Shown: positions 12,067 through 23,612, counted from the first letter of the stretch. The stretch is 64,000 nt of DNA from Magnolia sinica (GCF_029962835.1 NC_080583.1:66201158-66265157); one strand, 5' to 3'. A program made the numbers and translations. Notes: a model not told the origin generated them from the sequence alone.

Positions 12067-12425
12067 TCTCCCCATTGTCAAATTTGTGACAAAACACACT
12101 CTATACAAACATAAGCATTATACGCATAAAGAATCATGCACCAGTTATAAAAAGAAACCAGTTACAACCTGGTTAAAGAATTAAGAATCATGCACCAGTT
12201 AAAAACAAAGTAAGCATCAACTCGCATTAATTCCACCAACAATCAATTCCACAATACTCCCCCTTACTTAACTGCCCTTCACAAAATAGAATCATTCACA
12301 ATCAATCCATCCATAATCCCATAATCCACATGCCATGCCATAAACCAATATACCACAATCACCATAAATATACCACAATCACCATATATTAAGCATGCCA
12401 AAATTCTCCCCCTTTTGTCACAAAA
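12067..12425 (-). promoter_or_regulatory. Sirevirus 3' untranslated region with repeated polypurine tracts
   Basis: On the minus strand, GACAAAAGGGGGAGAATTTTG (around 12405-12425), TAAGTAAGGGGGAGTATTG (around 12255-12275) and TTTGACAATGGGGAGAT (around 12066-12083) are three polypurine-like tracts. Several copies upstream of the 3' LTR are characteristic of Sireviruses and serve as primers for plus-strand DNA synthesis. Short duplications around AATCATGCACCAGTT lie between them (12132 and 12187). Confidence 0.65.
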
Positions 12426-12758
12426 TGACAAAGGAAGGAATTAAGAAATAGAAGTGGAATTATATAAAGAAGGAAGAACAAGAAGAGTATTGAGGAATAA
12501 TTAGTCAACATATTAAATCAATAAGCAAGTTATATTCAAACATAAATAACGAAGTTCAACCAAGTACTACCAAGTTAAGTCAAGTATAACCTCAGAAGAC
12601 AAAATAAAGCCAAGTATCATCAAAGTTATTATAAACCAAGATAAGAAAATACTAATCAGATCCTGACGAGGGAGCAAGAATAGATGGATCAATCTGATGT
12701 AAATCCTTATTAATGTGCCTCATATATTTACGCATATAAACAAATAATGAATCCTGGG
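12426..12758. other. Sirevirus spacer, no gene seen
   Basis: This A-rich stretch lies between the polypurine tracts and the envelope-like ORF. I see no coding or RNA feature in it. Confidence 0.4.
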
Positions 12759-13790
12759 TTACACGAATCTGAGCCACCTGTTCCTTAAGAGAATGCAACC
12801 TCTGAGCAAAATTAGAAGGCTGATAATCAAGGTCAGCCTCAAAATCTGATTCGAGCTCATCAAGATATCGTCCATGTTTATGTCATCAACGGGTAAATCG
12901 CCTTCTTCTTCATTTACTGCTTCAGCTCCACCACCACCCACATTGACTTGGCCTGCAGTCAACCTCAAATTCATCTTGTTTATATTTGAGTTGTTGAAAA
13001 TAAGGTGTTGAATATGAGCTTCTCCAACAGGCATAGCCACTAACATATGGGTAGCTAACACAGTCATAAGATATGCAAAAGGGATATCACTATGTCCAGA
13101 ATGGAGACGGAATTGTATAATGGAATGACAAATTAAAGAAGGAAGACATACATTGCTATTAGAAATCATAGAATGCAGAATCCGAACCATGAAAAAGGTG
13201 AGTTCGGTTTTATTACTACAACGTGGATAAAGATTTGAAATAAATATCCTTTGAAGAATCATGTATCTGGGTAACAAATACTTTGAAGCAAGCGCATTCC
13301 CATTTTGACTCCATTGCGCATCTACATTACACAATGCTCTAGTAAGCATACGTTTTTCTGATTCAGATAGTTTACCTACTAGAGTACTAATTGAAATACC
13401 TTCATCATTGACAGGCATGTCCATTAGGCTAGAAATTAAATGACGGTCTACTTCAAATGGACCTTCTCTAGTTGTTATAATAAAGTTAAATTTTCAATTG
13501 AAAAATCAGAAATACATGTTTACATAGCTTGCGTAATAGACCGATATGCCGGCCCACCCCAATGCAAAATGTTAGCCCATCCTACAGATTGGAGAAGGGC
13601 AGGATTTTAAATGGAACAAGATGTTCAACATGAACAGGTCGTTCAACTATAACATTGCGCAACCTTAAATCTCGCACACAGGAGGGATCATCTTCGGGTG
13701 ACTGAAGGTGGCGCCTTGTGGTAGGTGTCGATCTAAATGTTGAAGGACCACGAGAACTTTTCTTTTTACCTTTAGCATCCATTTGCAACT
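12759..13790 (-). pseudogene. Envelope-like third ORF of the Sirevirus, broken
   Basis: The ORF lies downstream of RNase H and upstream of the polypurine tracts, the place of the envelope-like ORF in Sireviruses. A basic N-terminal piece (13788-13582, KGKKKSSRGPSTFRSTPTTR) is followed by stops, then a 221-codon open stretch (13424-12759) with WSQNGNALASKYLLPRYMIL and LTFFMVRILHSMISNSNVC. That stretch resembles the plant-specific domain found in such ORFs and in related plant transposon proteins. An acidic Gly-rich tract follows near its end. I see no clear signal peptide. Family assignment rests mostly on position and weakly on sequence. Confidence 0.6.
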
Positions 13791-14203
13791 AGGAATACAA
13801 GAAATCAAGAGGTTGTAAAAGATGTAGATTGAGTTTTCTCAAAATCAGATTTTGGAGAAGAAAACCCCAAAAATCTCAATGAAATAAGAAATAAATCACT
13901 TCAAAGATGAAAAAAAAGTGATATAAACTTGTATCTATAAGGAAAATGGAAATAAAGCTCTAACCTTGAAGATCTATGAAGATGGGTTCGACCGGTCGTG
14001 CTAAGACCCGTTGGAGAAGAAGCCTAAATAGAAGAAAAAGAGATTTTTCCTTAAATAAAGGTCAAATCCACGATACCAAGACTGGTCGAGCATATACTCG
14101 ACTGGTCATGCACAGCAAAAAATGTGTATTTTTCATGAAATTTTGAAATTTAAACATATAAACTAATAAGTATATACATTACAATACAGAAATGCATGAA
14201 TAA
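13791..14203. other. Spacer between Sirevirus pol and envelope-like ORF
   Basis: It is non-coding. At 13985-14130 it holds GACCGGTCGTGC, GACTGGTCGAGC and GACTGGTCATGC, the same short motif that is repeated many times in this element's LTR (20108-20475). Confidence 0.5.
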
Positions 14204-15690
14204 TCAATTCAAATTGTACATACCAAGATCAAACTTTAATATAGAAAATCTGCTTTTGTCAACCGATTTTGTGAATATGTTAGCAAGCTGAGTCTCGGTC
14301 GAAATGTATTCTAAAGAAATTGTCTTTTCTTCCACTAATTCATGAATGTAATGATATCTAATGTCAATGTGCTTGGTTCGTGAATGCTGGAATAGATTTT
14401 TAGATATATTAATTACACTGAAATTATCACAATATAAAACCATAGAGTCCTGTGCAATTCCGTAATCACTTAACATTCTTTTCATCCATACAGGTTGAGT
14501 GCATGTATTACCAGCTGCAATGTATTCAGCTTCAACAGTCGAGAGTGATATGGAACTTTATTTCTTACTCTGCCAAGAAACTAAACAGTTCCCAACATAG
14601 AAACAACCACCACTGGTTGATTTCTTATCATCAACATTATCAGCCCAATCAGCATCAGTGTACCCAGCTAATTGAACACTAGTATCATGTGGATTCCAAA
14701 GACCCAGATTAGCTGAACTTGCGACATATCGCATAATCTGCTTAATAGCGGTTAAATGTGACTCTTTAGGGTCAGATTGATATCTAGCACAAATTCCTAC
14801 GCTAAATGCAATATCAGGTCGGCTTGCAGTTAAGTACAACAAACTACCTATCATACTGCGATTTAGTTTAGGATCTACTTTCTTGCCTGAAGAGTCCTTT
14901 GAGAGTTTTAGAGTCGTACTCATAGGAGTATCAATATTTTTTCCATTCTCAAATCCAAACTTTTAAACTAAGTTCAGAGCATATTTGGTTTGAGAGATAA
15001 AGAAACCATTAGGTTGCTGTTTAACTTGCAACCTTAGAAAATAATTCAATTCCCCAACCATGCTCATTTCGAACTTAGATTTCATCAAATATGCAGACTC
15101 AATAGTCATGTTAGCACAGGTAGATCCATAAATAATATCATTAACATAAATTTACACTATTAAAATATGATCATTATGTTTCTTTACAAACAAAGTCTTA
15201 TCAACACTTCCCATTATAAAGTTACGACTTAGTAAAAGCTTAGTCAATTTTCATATCATGCCCTGGGAGCTTGTTTTAAACCATAGAGAGCCATCTTTAG
15301 GCGATAGACATGATTAGTATTCTTAGGGTCTTTAAAACTCGTTAGTTGTTCAACATATACTTCTTCATGCAAATCATCATTTAAAAAAGCACTCTTTACA
15401 TCTATTTGATAAATTTTGAACTTTCTAAAGCAAGCAATGGATATAAATAGTCTGATTGATTCAGGACGAGCTACTGGGGTAAAGGTTTCATCATAATCGA
15501 TGCCTTCAATTTGAGTGTACCTTTGTACAACCAGTCTAGCCTTATTTCAAATTATATTACCAAGTTCATCAGACTTAGTTTTGAAAATCCACTTCGTTCC
15601 GATAATATGTTTATCTTTTGGCCTAGGAACTAAGTACCAAACATCATTTCTAACAAATTGATTAAGCTCTTCTTACATCGCAACTATCTA
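14204..15690 (-). pseudogene. Sirevirus reverse transcriptase-RNase H remnant
   Basis: The minus strand carries RT2-type reverse transcriptase (about 15690-14930: NDVWYLVPRPKDKHIIGTKW, VARPESIRLFISIA, QIDVKSAFLNDDLHEEVYVE, RLKMALYGLKQ) and RNase H (14923-14204: LNRSMIGSLLYLTASRPDIA, ADWADNVDDKKSTSGGCFYV, ending LANIFTKSVDKSRFSIL). Near 15145 the polymerase active-site block reads YVNDIIYGST, so the first of the two catalytic aspartates is Asn. Frameshifts and stops interrupt the region 15540-14930. Confidence 0.88.
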
Positions 15691-16680
15691 GTTTTCTTCA
15701 ATAAGAGCTTCTTTTACGTTAGTTGGTTCTATCTGGAATGTAAAGCACACATAATTACACACATCTTCAAGTTGTCTATGAGTGCAAACACCAGTGAAAG
15801 GGTTCCCAAGAATTTGATTAGTTAGATGGTCTTTAATAGTTCTCAGTTCGGAGTTGTTTTGACTTGATGAAGAATCTAGTTTATCAATTAGAAATACTTC
15901 ATCATTATCTGAACTAGAGACATGTGTATTCAAGTGATCATCAATAACGACATTAATGGATTCTTGAATTGCACCTGTTCTCTTATTAAGAACTCGATAT
16001 GCTCGACTATTCAGAGCATTCATCACTTTTGGTGTCAAACTTACCCAGATTTTCTCGGTCATGTAAAATGTAGTACTTGCTGTCAAAAACTCGAAAGTAT
16101 TTGACAGTAGGCTTCTTATCAAACCACATTTCATAAGCCATTTTACTATTTAATTTTCTAGTATAAACATGGTTAATTATATAACATGCAATATTTACAA
16201 CTTCAATCCAAAGATTTTTAGGGAGCTTCATACTATTTAACATTACATTAGCCATTTCTTGAAGCATTATATTTTTTCTTTCTACTATACCATTTTGTTG
16301 TGGTGTTTTGGGTGCTGAGAATTCATGTGATATTCCCTGATCACTGCAAAACTTCTCAAAACCGCTATTCTCAAATTCTGATCCATGATCGCTGCGGATC
16401 TTACAGACTTGAGTCTCTTTTTCAGTTTAGATATGTCTAAGTACCCCTTTAACTTCATAAAGAGTTTCTGATTTATCTCTTAAGAAGACTACCTAAGTAT
16501 ATCTGGTAAAGTCATCAACGATTACCAAAATATAATTTTTACCACCTCGACTTTCCGTTCTAGTTGGTCCAATAAGATCCATATGGAGGAGTTCGAGTGG
16601 TTTAGATGTGGCATTGGAGTCTAATTTTTTGTGAGAACTCCTAGTTTACTTGCCAATATGGCATTCACCACATATATTAT
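15691..16680 (-). pseudogene. Sirevirus integrase remnant
   Basis: On the minus strand the pieces include LIGPTRTESRGGKNYILVIV (about 16580), KIRSDHGSEFENSGFEKFCS (about 16390), QQNGIVERKNIMLQEMANVM (about 16290) and VKYFRVFDSKYYILHDREN (about 16060). These are the catalytic core and C-terminal region of a copia integrase. Asp and Glu active-site positions around DHGSEF and ERKN look present, but stops break the frame near 16500 and 16650. The integrase-RT linker (16134-15688) is open. Confidence 0.85.
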
Positions 16681-17619
16681 CTATTTTTGTATTTTGGGTA
16701 GGCCTCTTACTAACTCTCTTTTGCTTAATCTATAAAAGTTACGGTAATGTACATGTCCAAGGCGTTTATGCCATAACTCGGTCTCATCGGTATGGAACAT
16801 GTAACACGATAAATTAGATGAGCTAGAGTCACTTACAATATAGTAGTTTTCAGAAGTTTTGTGACCAGTTAATATTACAGAATCGTTTTTATTTAAAATT
16901 TCACACCCTAGGTTAGAAAATCTTACGCTATGATTTTTATCACATATTTGAGAAATGCTTAATAAGTTGTGTTTTAAACCTTCTACATATAAAATATTTT
17001 CAAATAAAGGGAGGTTAAAAAGTTGAATCGTACCTTGGCCAATAATCCTGCAGTTGCTACCATCACCAAATGTGACTGAACCGTCAGTCATGTCTTTAAG
17101 ATTAGTGAACAGACCTTTGTCACCAATCATGTGCCTGGAGCATCCACTTTCTAGGTACCACTTTGAATGGCTTGATGCTTTGAAAGCTGTGTGGGCAACC
17201 AAGCAAGTAACCTTAGGAACCCATTTCATAACTATTTTGGGTTTAGGAGTATAGTTGGTCTTCTTATGATTATAGTTGTTATAAGACCGACCCATTGAGT
17301 TAGATTTTAAGAACTCCTTAAGTAAATCAACAATTTTCTTAGCTAAAGGACTACGATTCTGATTTTTATAGTTGATATGGTTGCTTTTATGTTTTAACGA
17401 TTGAAAAGTTTTAGCATTTTTAGAATAATTTTGATTTGAACTTTTCCCTTTTGAGTTTGAAAACTCTCCTTTCACAAACTTAGGAGTATTCTTATGTTTG
17501 GGAGGAATATTTTTGCCGTAGCCCAAACTAGATTGATTACCACATTTTCTAGATCTGGATAATAGTTTTTCTAACTTAGGATCACATTGGGCATACCTCC
17601 ATGTATCCTTTAAACTCAA
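16681..17619 (-). pseudogene. Sirevirus protease and pre-integrase zinc-binding region
   Basis: An open stretch of 312 codons holds a Lys/Asn/Ser-rich linker, then a copia protease (KWYLESGCSRHMIGDKGLF, VTFGDGSNCRIIGQGTI) and the gag-pre-integrase domain (ELWHKRLGHVHYRNFYRLSK). The active-site aspartate of the D-S-G triad is Glu here, which should abolish cleavage. The open frame ends near LPKIQK, where the HHCC region of integrase should follow; this is damaged. Confidence 0.85.
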
Positions 17620-18996
17620 AAGTGAAGAGACTTCAAGTTCTAGTTTTCCATTTTCAGATTTTAGATTTTCAATAAGGGAGGTTTTGAAATCTAAATCGCA
17701 TTTAGTTTTTTCAAAAGAATCTGAAATGTGGGATTTTTCTAAAACAAGAGTATCAAAATTTTCTTTAAGTTTCGAAAACTTTTCTTTCTGAAGTTTTAGT
17801 TTTACCGCAATTTTACAACTTTCCTTGTATAGCGCATTGTAAGCATCTTGAAGATCTTCCTCATTTTCATAATCACTATTTAGATTTTATTCACTAGTTG
17901 AATCATCATGATCTGAAAAAGTAAACTTAGCTAGAGTCATGAGGGCTTTAACTTCATTGCCCGATTCGGTTTCAGAATCTTTTAATTTAGAAAAGGCTTC
18001 AGAGCCAGAAGATTCATCCCAAGTAGCCAACATACCTTTCCTTTTAGGTTTGCCCTTTTTAGGACACTTGTTCGCTAAATGCCCATATTCAGGGCAGTTG
18101 TAACATTGATTATCTTTTAAAGATTTTCAAGTTTTAGATTTAGATCTTTTCTTATCATTTGATTTTTAAAAATTAACTCTTTTTTTACTTTTGAAAATCT
18201 TATAAAACTTTTTAGCTAAAAGGACCATAACATCTTCAAAATTTTCTAAATCTGAATTACTATTTTCTTGAGAAATATATTTAGAAGATTTAAGGGTGAT
18301 GGATTTACCTTTAGGAGCTTTAAAGTTTAACTCATAGGTTTGTAATGAATTAACTAACTCTTCCACCCTCATATTATCCATATCACGAAGTTTCTGGATC
18401 GCGGTCACCTTTGAATTGAACTGTTCAGGTAGTGAGCGTAGTATCTTTGCACAGACTTTACTTTTTGGGATTTTATCACTGAGACCCTGCATAGAGTTAG
18501 CATTGTCATTTAATCTAGTATAAAAGTCCATGAATGTTTCACTTTCCTTCATACGTATTTCCTCAAATTTGGTTGTGAGGATTTGGACTTTAGATTTCTT
18601 GACGATTGTTGTTCCCTTGTGTGTCATTTCTAAAATATCCCAGGCTAGCTTTGCAGTATCACAGGATATAATTCTTTTGAATTCATCAGGTGATAGTGCA
18701 CAAGTTATCACGTTTAAAGCCTTTGCATTGGCACTACTCTCATTTTTCTGAAGAGTGGTCCAAGAAAAGTAAGGTGTAACTCTCATAGTTTTGGATCCAT
18801 CGATGCCAATTACTTTAGTGGTAGGAGGGGTCCATTCAGTCACTGTAGCTTGCCATACACTTTCATCCATGAATTTTAAGAAAATTCTCATTCTAACTTT
18901 CCAATAGGCATAATTAGAGCCTTCAAATGGTGGAGGCCTAGTGACTGAAAGACTATCAAAATTTGACATCTTAAATAGCTCAGGAAATAAATCCAA
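17620..18996 (-). pseudogene. Sirevirus gag remnant
   Basis: It starts at 18996 (minus), with RPPPFEGSNYAYWKVRMRIF and DILEMTHKGTTIVKKSKVQI typical of copia gag, and stays open to 18166. Beyond two stops a CCHC zinc knuckle follows (about 18110-18060, CYNCPEYGHLANKC), then a coiled-coil-like Lys/Glu/Leu-rich segment (17880-17640) as in Sirevirus gags. The stops at about 18165, 18130 and 17888 make it non-functional. A 5' start context is present 25 bases inside the primer-binding site. Confidence 0.85.
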
Positions 18997-19022
18997 ATAG
19001 AATAATTAAAAACAAGCTATTA

Positions 19023-19035
19023 GGCTCTGATACCA
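19023..19035 (-). promoter_or_regulatory. Primer-binding site (initiator tRNA-Met) of the Sirevirus
   Basis: The minus strand reads TGGTATCAGAGCC two bases after the LTR end ...CCTTTTCA. It is complementary to the 3' end of plant initiator tRNA-Met. Confidence 0.9.
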
Positions 19036-20099
19036 CTTGAAAAGGCTGAGCTATATGTCCTAAAGGGAGTGGGGGGTGGGTGAATAGGACTATGCCAAAT
19101 TAAAACTTAATAGCGGAATTTAAATAAATTAAATACAAATAACAATAGATAATCCCACAATGCTGAATTTAAAGACAACCTCAAATGAACGAGTATTGAG
19201 AGGTTGATACAGATGTTGTTCTAAGGACAACCTTGCACCATAAAAACTAAGGTTTTATGGCAGGACAACCTTACTAGAACGGTTTTTGTATCAAAAACTT
19301 AAACTGATACAGAGGAATAAAGAAATAAATAGCAAGGAAAGAAATCTACGCTATTACAACATTCTCCATATTTGCATAAAAGAAATTACAACATTCTCCA
19401 CAATGCAAAAATAAAAAATAAAAATTACAACGATCCATAAAAAGAAATAAACAATCAAACCACAAGACCAAAAATTATAGTGGTTTGCTTGTGTGTACAC
19501 CAACTGCTTAGAAAAATAGCTACACAACTACTCCACTCCTAATATCCTCACACAGTGGATATTAGCGTTCACTATGAAAATAAGTTTTTCCAAGTTCACC
19601 TAAAACCCTCACAATTGTATCTTTCAAGTGAGCTTACACAATTCAAAAAACTCCACACCCTGAGTTTTCTAAATCACCTTAGACAAACCAAAATTGAGAT
19701 TTTCTGGCACAATCTCAAAAACCAAAACAGAAATTTACAATAATATAAAATACCTGGATATTCTCTTTTCGATGCCCCCCGGAAGAACCAAATCGGAGTA
19801 GAATTTCAACGTAGAAGTTTAATGTCCAAACTCACTTATGAAATGGTTCTAGGTTCTAAATTGATTTTAAAATAAATCAAGTTTGGCTAGCTCTATTTGA
19901 TTTTGATTCCAAGAAAATGACAATTCTCAATCCCTTCTTCAAATATGAATGGAATATAGAATACAAAATCAAATATAACAAATCTAAATTAAAAGAATAT
20001 TAAATGAGCACAATATAGCTTAAAAAGAATACCTACTTATCTCTCAGTGTGGCTTGAATTTAATACCAAACTCTAAAATTCGTGCTCTATTTATAAGTG

Positions 20100-20480
20100 A
20101 AGAAATCACGTTCACGACTGGCCCTGAGGACACTACGAGTGGTCTTAGAACCAACAAATTTTTAAAATTTTGAGCGCGATAAGATAAAGATGTTCCACGA
20201 CTGGTCATAGGCCCTTCACACCGGTCGATGGACCTCCACGACTGGTCGTGACCTGTTCACTACTAGTCGTGTGGAACCGGATTTAGTTGCTGGACTTTGA
20301 GTCGTAGCTGCAGGACTAGTCGAGAACGAGTCAAGCATTGTTCACATGACTGGTCGAGCAATCTCCAGGACTAGTCGTAACTTAACAAAAAATTCTAAAA
20401 ATTTGTAACAAACTTAAGACTGGTCGAAGAATTTCTTGGACTATTCGAGCCAGTGCTAAGACTAGTCGAGAAGTAGTCTA
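20100..20480. repeat. Dispersed GACTGGTCGAG-type motif cluster in the Sirevirus LTR
   Basis: About ten near-copies of GACTGGTCGtG/GACTAGTCGAG occur in 380 bases, many nearly palindromic around CGACTxGTCG. Repeated, partly palindromic CpG-bearing motifs are described for Sirevirus LTRs; a role in transcription is inference. Confidence 0.65.
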
Positions 20481-20639
20481 TTCACTTATAAAATGATCTA
20501 ATTGAATTATGTATTTAAAATGACTTACCCAATGGTCAATCTAGGGTCATTCATACCTTAAACATGATGTATGAACATTGAAAATTTTTTTTCTTCAGAT
20601 GATAGTCGTTCTTTGAAGTTCACGAAACTTGAGATCTTG

Positions 20640-20760
20640 TCATAGGATGAAGCTTGAACTTGAGTCACTTGAAGCTTGAACTTGAGTCACTTGAAGCTTG
20701 AAATTGAGTCACTTGAAGCTTGAAATTGACTAACGTTGAAGCTTGAACTTAAAATATCTT
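20640..20760. repeat. Short tandem repeat (about 24 bp, 4-5 copies)
   Basis: CTTGAAGCTTGAACTTGAGTCA recurs head to tail in slightly varying form. Confidence 0.85.
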
Positions 20761-20991
20761 AAATCTTGAGCTTGAGATTCAGAGTAAAAAGACTTTGTCT
20801 TGACTTGGAGCTTGAAATATGAATCTTGAAAATTGAACACTAACTTGATGTTGTATTCGAATATAACCATGTAATCTTGCATTTCTTGAAGTAAAGACCT
20901 TTGTTCTTGAGTGATGCACAGACTTCATTATGTAGAAGAGCTACACTAGACACAGATTCCAAGAGAGGTTTTGGCACTACCAAATTTGACA

Positions 20992-21774
20992 ATTATGGGA
21001 GCTAGAAACCATAGCACTTACACCATGTTCAGCTTAAATCGAGGCCTGTTGGTGGGAAGTTTACAGCCCAAATCAGGGCCTAATAAAGGCCCAATTTCGG
21101 ACCTATTTGTGGTCCACAATTCAGATGCAGGGCGTGGATAGAAAACACAACAGAGGTGGGTCCCACAAAAACTTACTGACGTCATACACAGCCATCGTAT
21201 AACTGGTGTGAGACACACCAGCCAATCTGCTTCCCACCGTCCAATCCCTGGACGGTGAGGATACAACACATAGCTCATGATGAGACCCACAAATTTGCTG
21301 ATGCATGTCCATGGGGCAGTAGCTACTGCTGCATGGGGCCCGCATCAGATGGGCAGTTTGGATATAACCCATGCCTGACGATGGGGCCCACAGAACCTGC
21401 AGACGTCAATACAGCAGCTGGACAGCTGCATGGGACCCACATTAGATCGAGGCGTGGACAATACATTAGGGGTGTGTCACACCATTGAAGATGGTATTTG
21501 GCCATTACCTGCTCCTGGATTCGGAAGAAATGGAAGGAGAAGCGGTTGCAAGGAGGCCCACCATTGATCACACAGTCTCGTTCTTCAAGCGAGGAAGAAG
21601 AAGGACGGTCATGGCAGATTTCATAACGCAGAGTTTTCCTTTGATCTGGTCGTCATGGAGGGTGTGGATGAGGTCAAGGGAGCTCGGAGAATACTCAGAT
21701 CGAAGCTTAAGGGAGGTTTTCCCGGTGGGTTTGAGCTCAGAAGGAAACTGAGTTTTTTGGAGGTGCGGCTGCAA
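20992..21774 (-). repeat. Tekay-like 3' LTR, piece 2 of 3
   Basis: It lies between the Sirevirus LTR and the CACTA-1 terminus. Its GGCCTG/GGCCCAA-rich opening matches the style of 11590-12066. The small open frames here show no family resemblance. The last three bases, CAA, are the target duplication of CACTA-1. Confidence 0.6.
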
Positions 21775-21786
21775 CACTACAAGAAA

Positions 21787-22530
21787 GAGGGTTTTTAGCG
21801 ACGAAATAACTTTTCGTCGCTAAAAGTCACTTTTAGCGACGAAATTAATTTTCATTGCTATAAGTTTACTTTTAGCGACGAAAATTTTCGCAGCTAAAAA
21901 TCGTGGATGAGACTTTTAGCGACGAAAATTTTCGTTGCTAAAGGCTATAAACAATTTTTCTTACTATTCGAATGGACTACTTTTAGCTACGAAAATTTTC
22001 GTAGCTAAAATCCCTAGATGAGACTTTTGGCGATGAATATTTTCGCCGCCAAAGGCAGTAAACAAATTTTTGAATCGATTACTTTTAGTTACGAAAAGTT
22101 TCATAGCTAAAAATCACTAGTGAGACTTTTAGCGACGGAAATTTTCATCGCCTAAGGCTGCAAACAATTTTTCACTTTATACAAATGGCTTACTTTTAGC
22201 ACGAAACATTTCGTAGCTAAAAATCCTGGATGAGACTTTTAACGACGAATATTTTCGTAGCCAAAGGCAGCTTACTTTTAGCTACGAAACTTTTCGCAGC
22301 TAAAAATCCCCGATGAGACTTTTAGCGACGAATATTTTCGTCGCCAAAGGCTTCAACAAATTGGAATAGATTACTTTTAGATACGAAAATTTTCGTAGCT
22401 AAAAGTCTCATCCAAATTGGATTACTTTTAGCTACGAAAATGTTCGTAGCTAAAAATCCTGGATGAGGGCTTTGGGTAATTCCAATGGATTACTTGTAGC
22501 TACCAAAATATTTCGTAGGTAAAAGTCTCT
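21787..22530. repeat. CACTA-1 left subterminal repeat array
   Basis: Some fifteen copies of TTTTAGCGACGAAAATTTTCGTCGCTAAAA and GCTACGAAAATTTTCGTAGCT variants occur as imperfect palindromes every 40-60 bp. Such subterminal arrays bind the CACTA-encoded DNA-binding protein in known elements (TNPA in En/Spm). An A17 run ends the array at about 22535-22550. Confidence 0.88.
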
Positions 22531-22550
22531 TTTAAAAAAAAAAAAAAAAA

Positions 22551-22740
22551 TTCCATCTCAAATTTCCTGATATACACCTGTTAGAATATAATTCATCATA
22601 TTCTTCCTGATATACACCTGTTATATAATATATTTCATCATATTCACATTCACATCCATCTAAACCCCAACTACGTAAATTCATCCAGACATAAACTACA
22701 TTCATCCAAACATAATCTGCATCCATCTAAACACAAACAA
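22551..22740. repeat. CACTA shared flank module, left copy in CACTA-1
   Basis: CTGATATACACCTGTTA...ATATATTTCATCATATTCACATTCACATCCATCTAAACC is present here, again at 46895-47060 in CACTA-2 (direct), and inverted at 43690-43905 at the right end of CACTA-1. Confidence 0.85.
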
Positions 22741-22814
22741 TCTTATGGAAAAAAACAAATGAAAAGAGAGAGAACATATGAGAGGTGATTCAGACAAATG
22801 AAAAGAAAAACAAC

Positions 22815-23612
22815 CTTAACCTAAACCTAAACCTATAACCTACTCTTATAGGTTTAGGTTTAAGTTTTAAGTTTAGATTAAGGTTAGGTAATAGGTTATA
22901 AGTTTAGGTTTTAGGTTATAGGTTAAGGTTTAGGTTACAGGTTTTGGTTTAAGTTAAGGTTATAGGTTTAGGTTTAGGTTTAGGTTTAGATTTAGGTTTA
23001 GGTTATAGCTTTAGGGAATTGAGAACAGGTTAAGGTTTAGGTTTAAGAAATCAGGTTCTGGTTCGGGTTCAGTATCGGGTTTAGGTTTCGGTTTTCAAGT
23101 TTAGGTTTAGGTTTAGGTTAGGGAGTTGAGATTAGGATTAGGTGTAGGTTTAGGTTTAGGAATTTGAGATTACATTAAGGTTTTAGGTTTTAGGTTTAAG
23201 TTTAGGGATTTGAGATTACATTTAGGTTTTAGGTTTAGGTTTAGGTTATAAGTGTAGGTTATAGGTTTAGGTTTAAGTTAGGTCATAGGTTAAGGTTTAG
23301 GGAATTGAGAATAGGTTAAGGTTTAGGTTTAGGAAATCGGGTTCAGGTTCGGGTTTAGGTTTGGGTTTTCAAGTTTATGTTTAGGCTAAGGAGTTGAGAT
23401 TAGAATTAGGTGTAGGTTTAGGTTTAGGGATTTGAGAATACATTTAGGTTTTAGGTTAAGTTTAGATTTTAGTTTATAGGTTTAGGTTTAGGTTAAGGTT
23501 AGGTTATAGGTTATAAGTTTAGGTCATAGGTTATAGGTTATAGGTTAAGGTGTGGTTTAGGTTATAGGTTATAGATTATAGGTTTAGGGTGTGGTTTAGG
23601 TTAAGAGTGTGG
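22815..23612. repeat. Degenerate TTTAGG-type minisatellite (short block, CACTA-1)
   Basis: About 0.8 kb of GGTTTAGGTTTAGG/TTATAGGTT variants, with embedded landmarks shared with the larger block in CACTA-2 (GGGAATTGAGAATAGGTTAAG, TTTCAAGTTTAGGTT, GGAGTTGAGATTAG). The core is TTTAGG, not the usual plant telomere TTTAGGG. Confidence 0.88.

Larger units (their letters stand above)
12067..20991 (-). mobile_element. Sirevirus-type Ty1/copia retrotransposon with envelope-like ORF, one LTR missing
   Basis: On the minus strand the order is 5' LTR (19038-20991), tRNA-Met primer site, gag, protease, integrase, reverse transcriptase, RNase H, envelope-like ORF, and a 3' untranslated region with repeated polypurine tracts. 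An extra ORF after pol and multiple AAAGGGGGAGA-type tracts are hallmarks of the SIRE/Maximus (Sirevirus) lineage. The 3' LTR that should lie left of 12067 is absent: the last polypurine tract abuts Tekay-like LTR sequence directly. No target duplication was found, consistent with loss of that end. Confidence 0.82.
19038..20991 (-). repeat. Sirevirus 5' LTR
   Basis: The 1954-bp LTR reads TGTCAAATTTGGTAGTGCC at its 5' end (right, 20991) and ...GCCTTTTCA at its 3' end (left, 19038), next to the primer site. It includes the phrase GTCC..AGGGAGTGGGGGGTGGGTGAATAGGAC near its 3' end, common in copia LTR/leader sequences. Its partner LTR is not in the window. No gene lies in it. Confidence 0.82.

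Noticed and set aside
21787..22530. CRISPR-like or riboswitch-like hairpin array
   Set aside because: Same reasoning: it is the subterminal array of a CACTA element, mirrored at 43925-44434.
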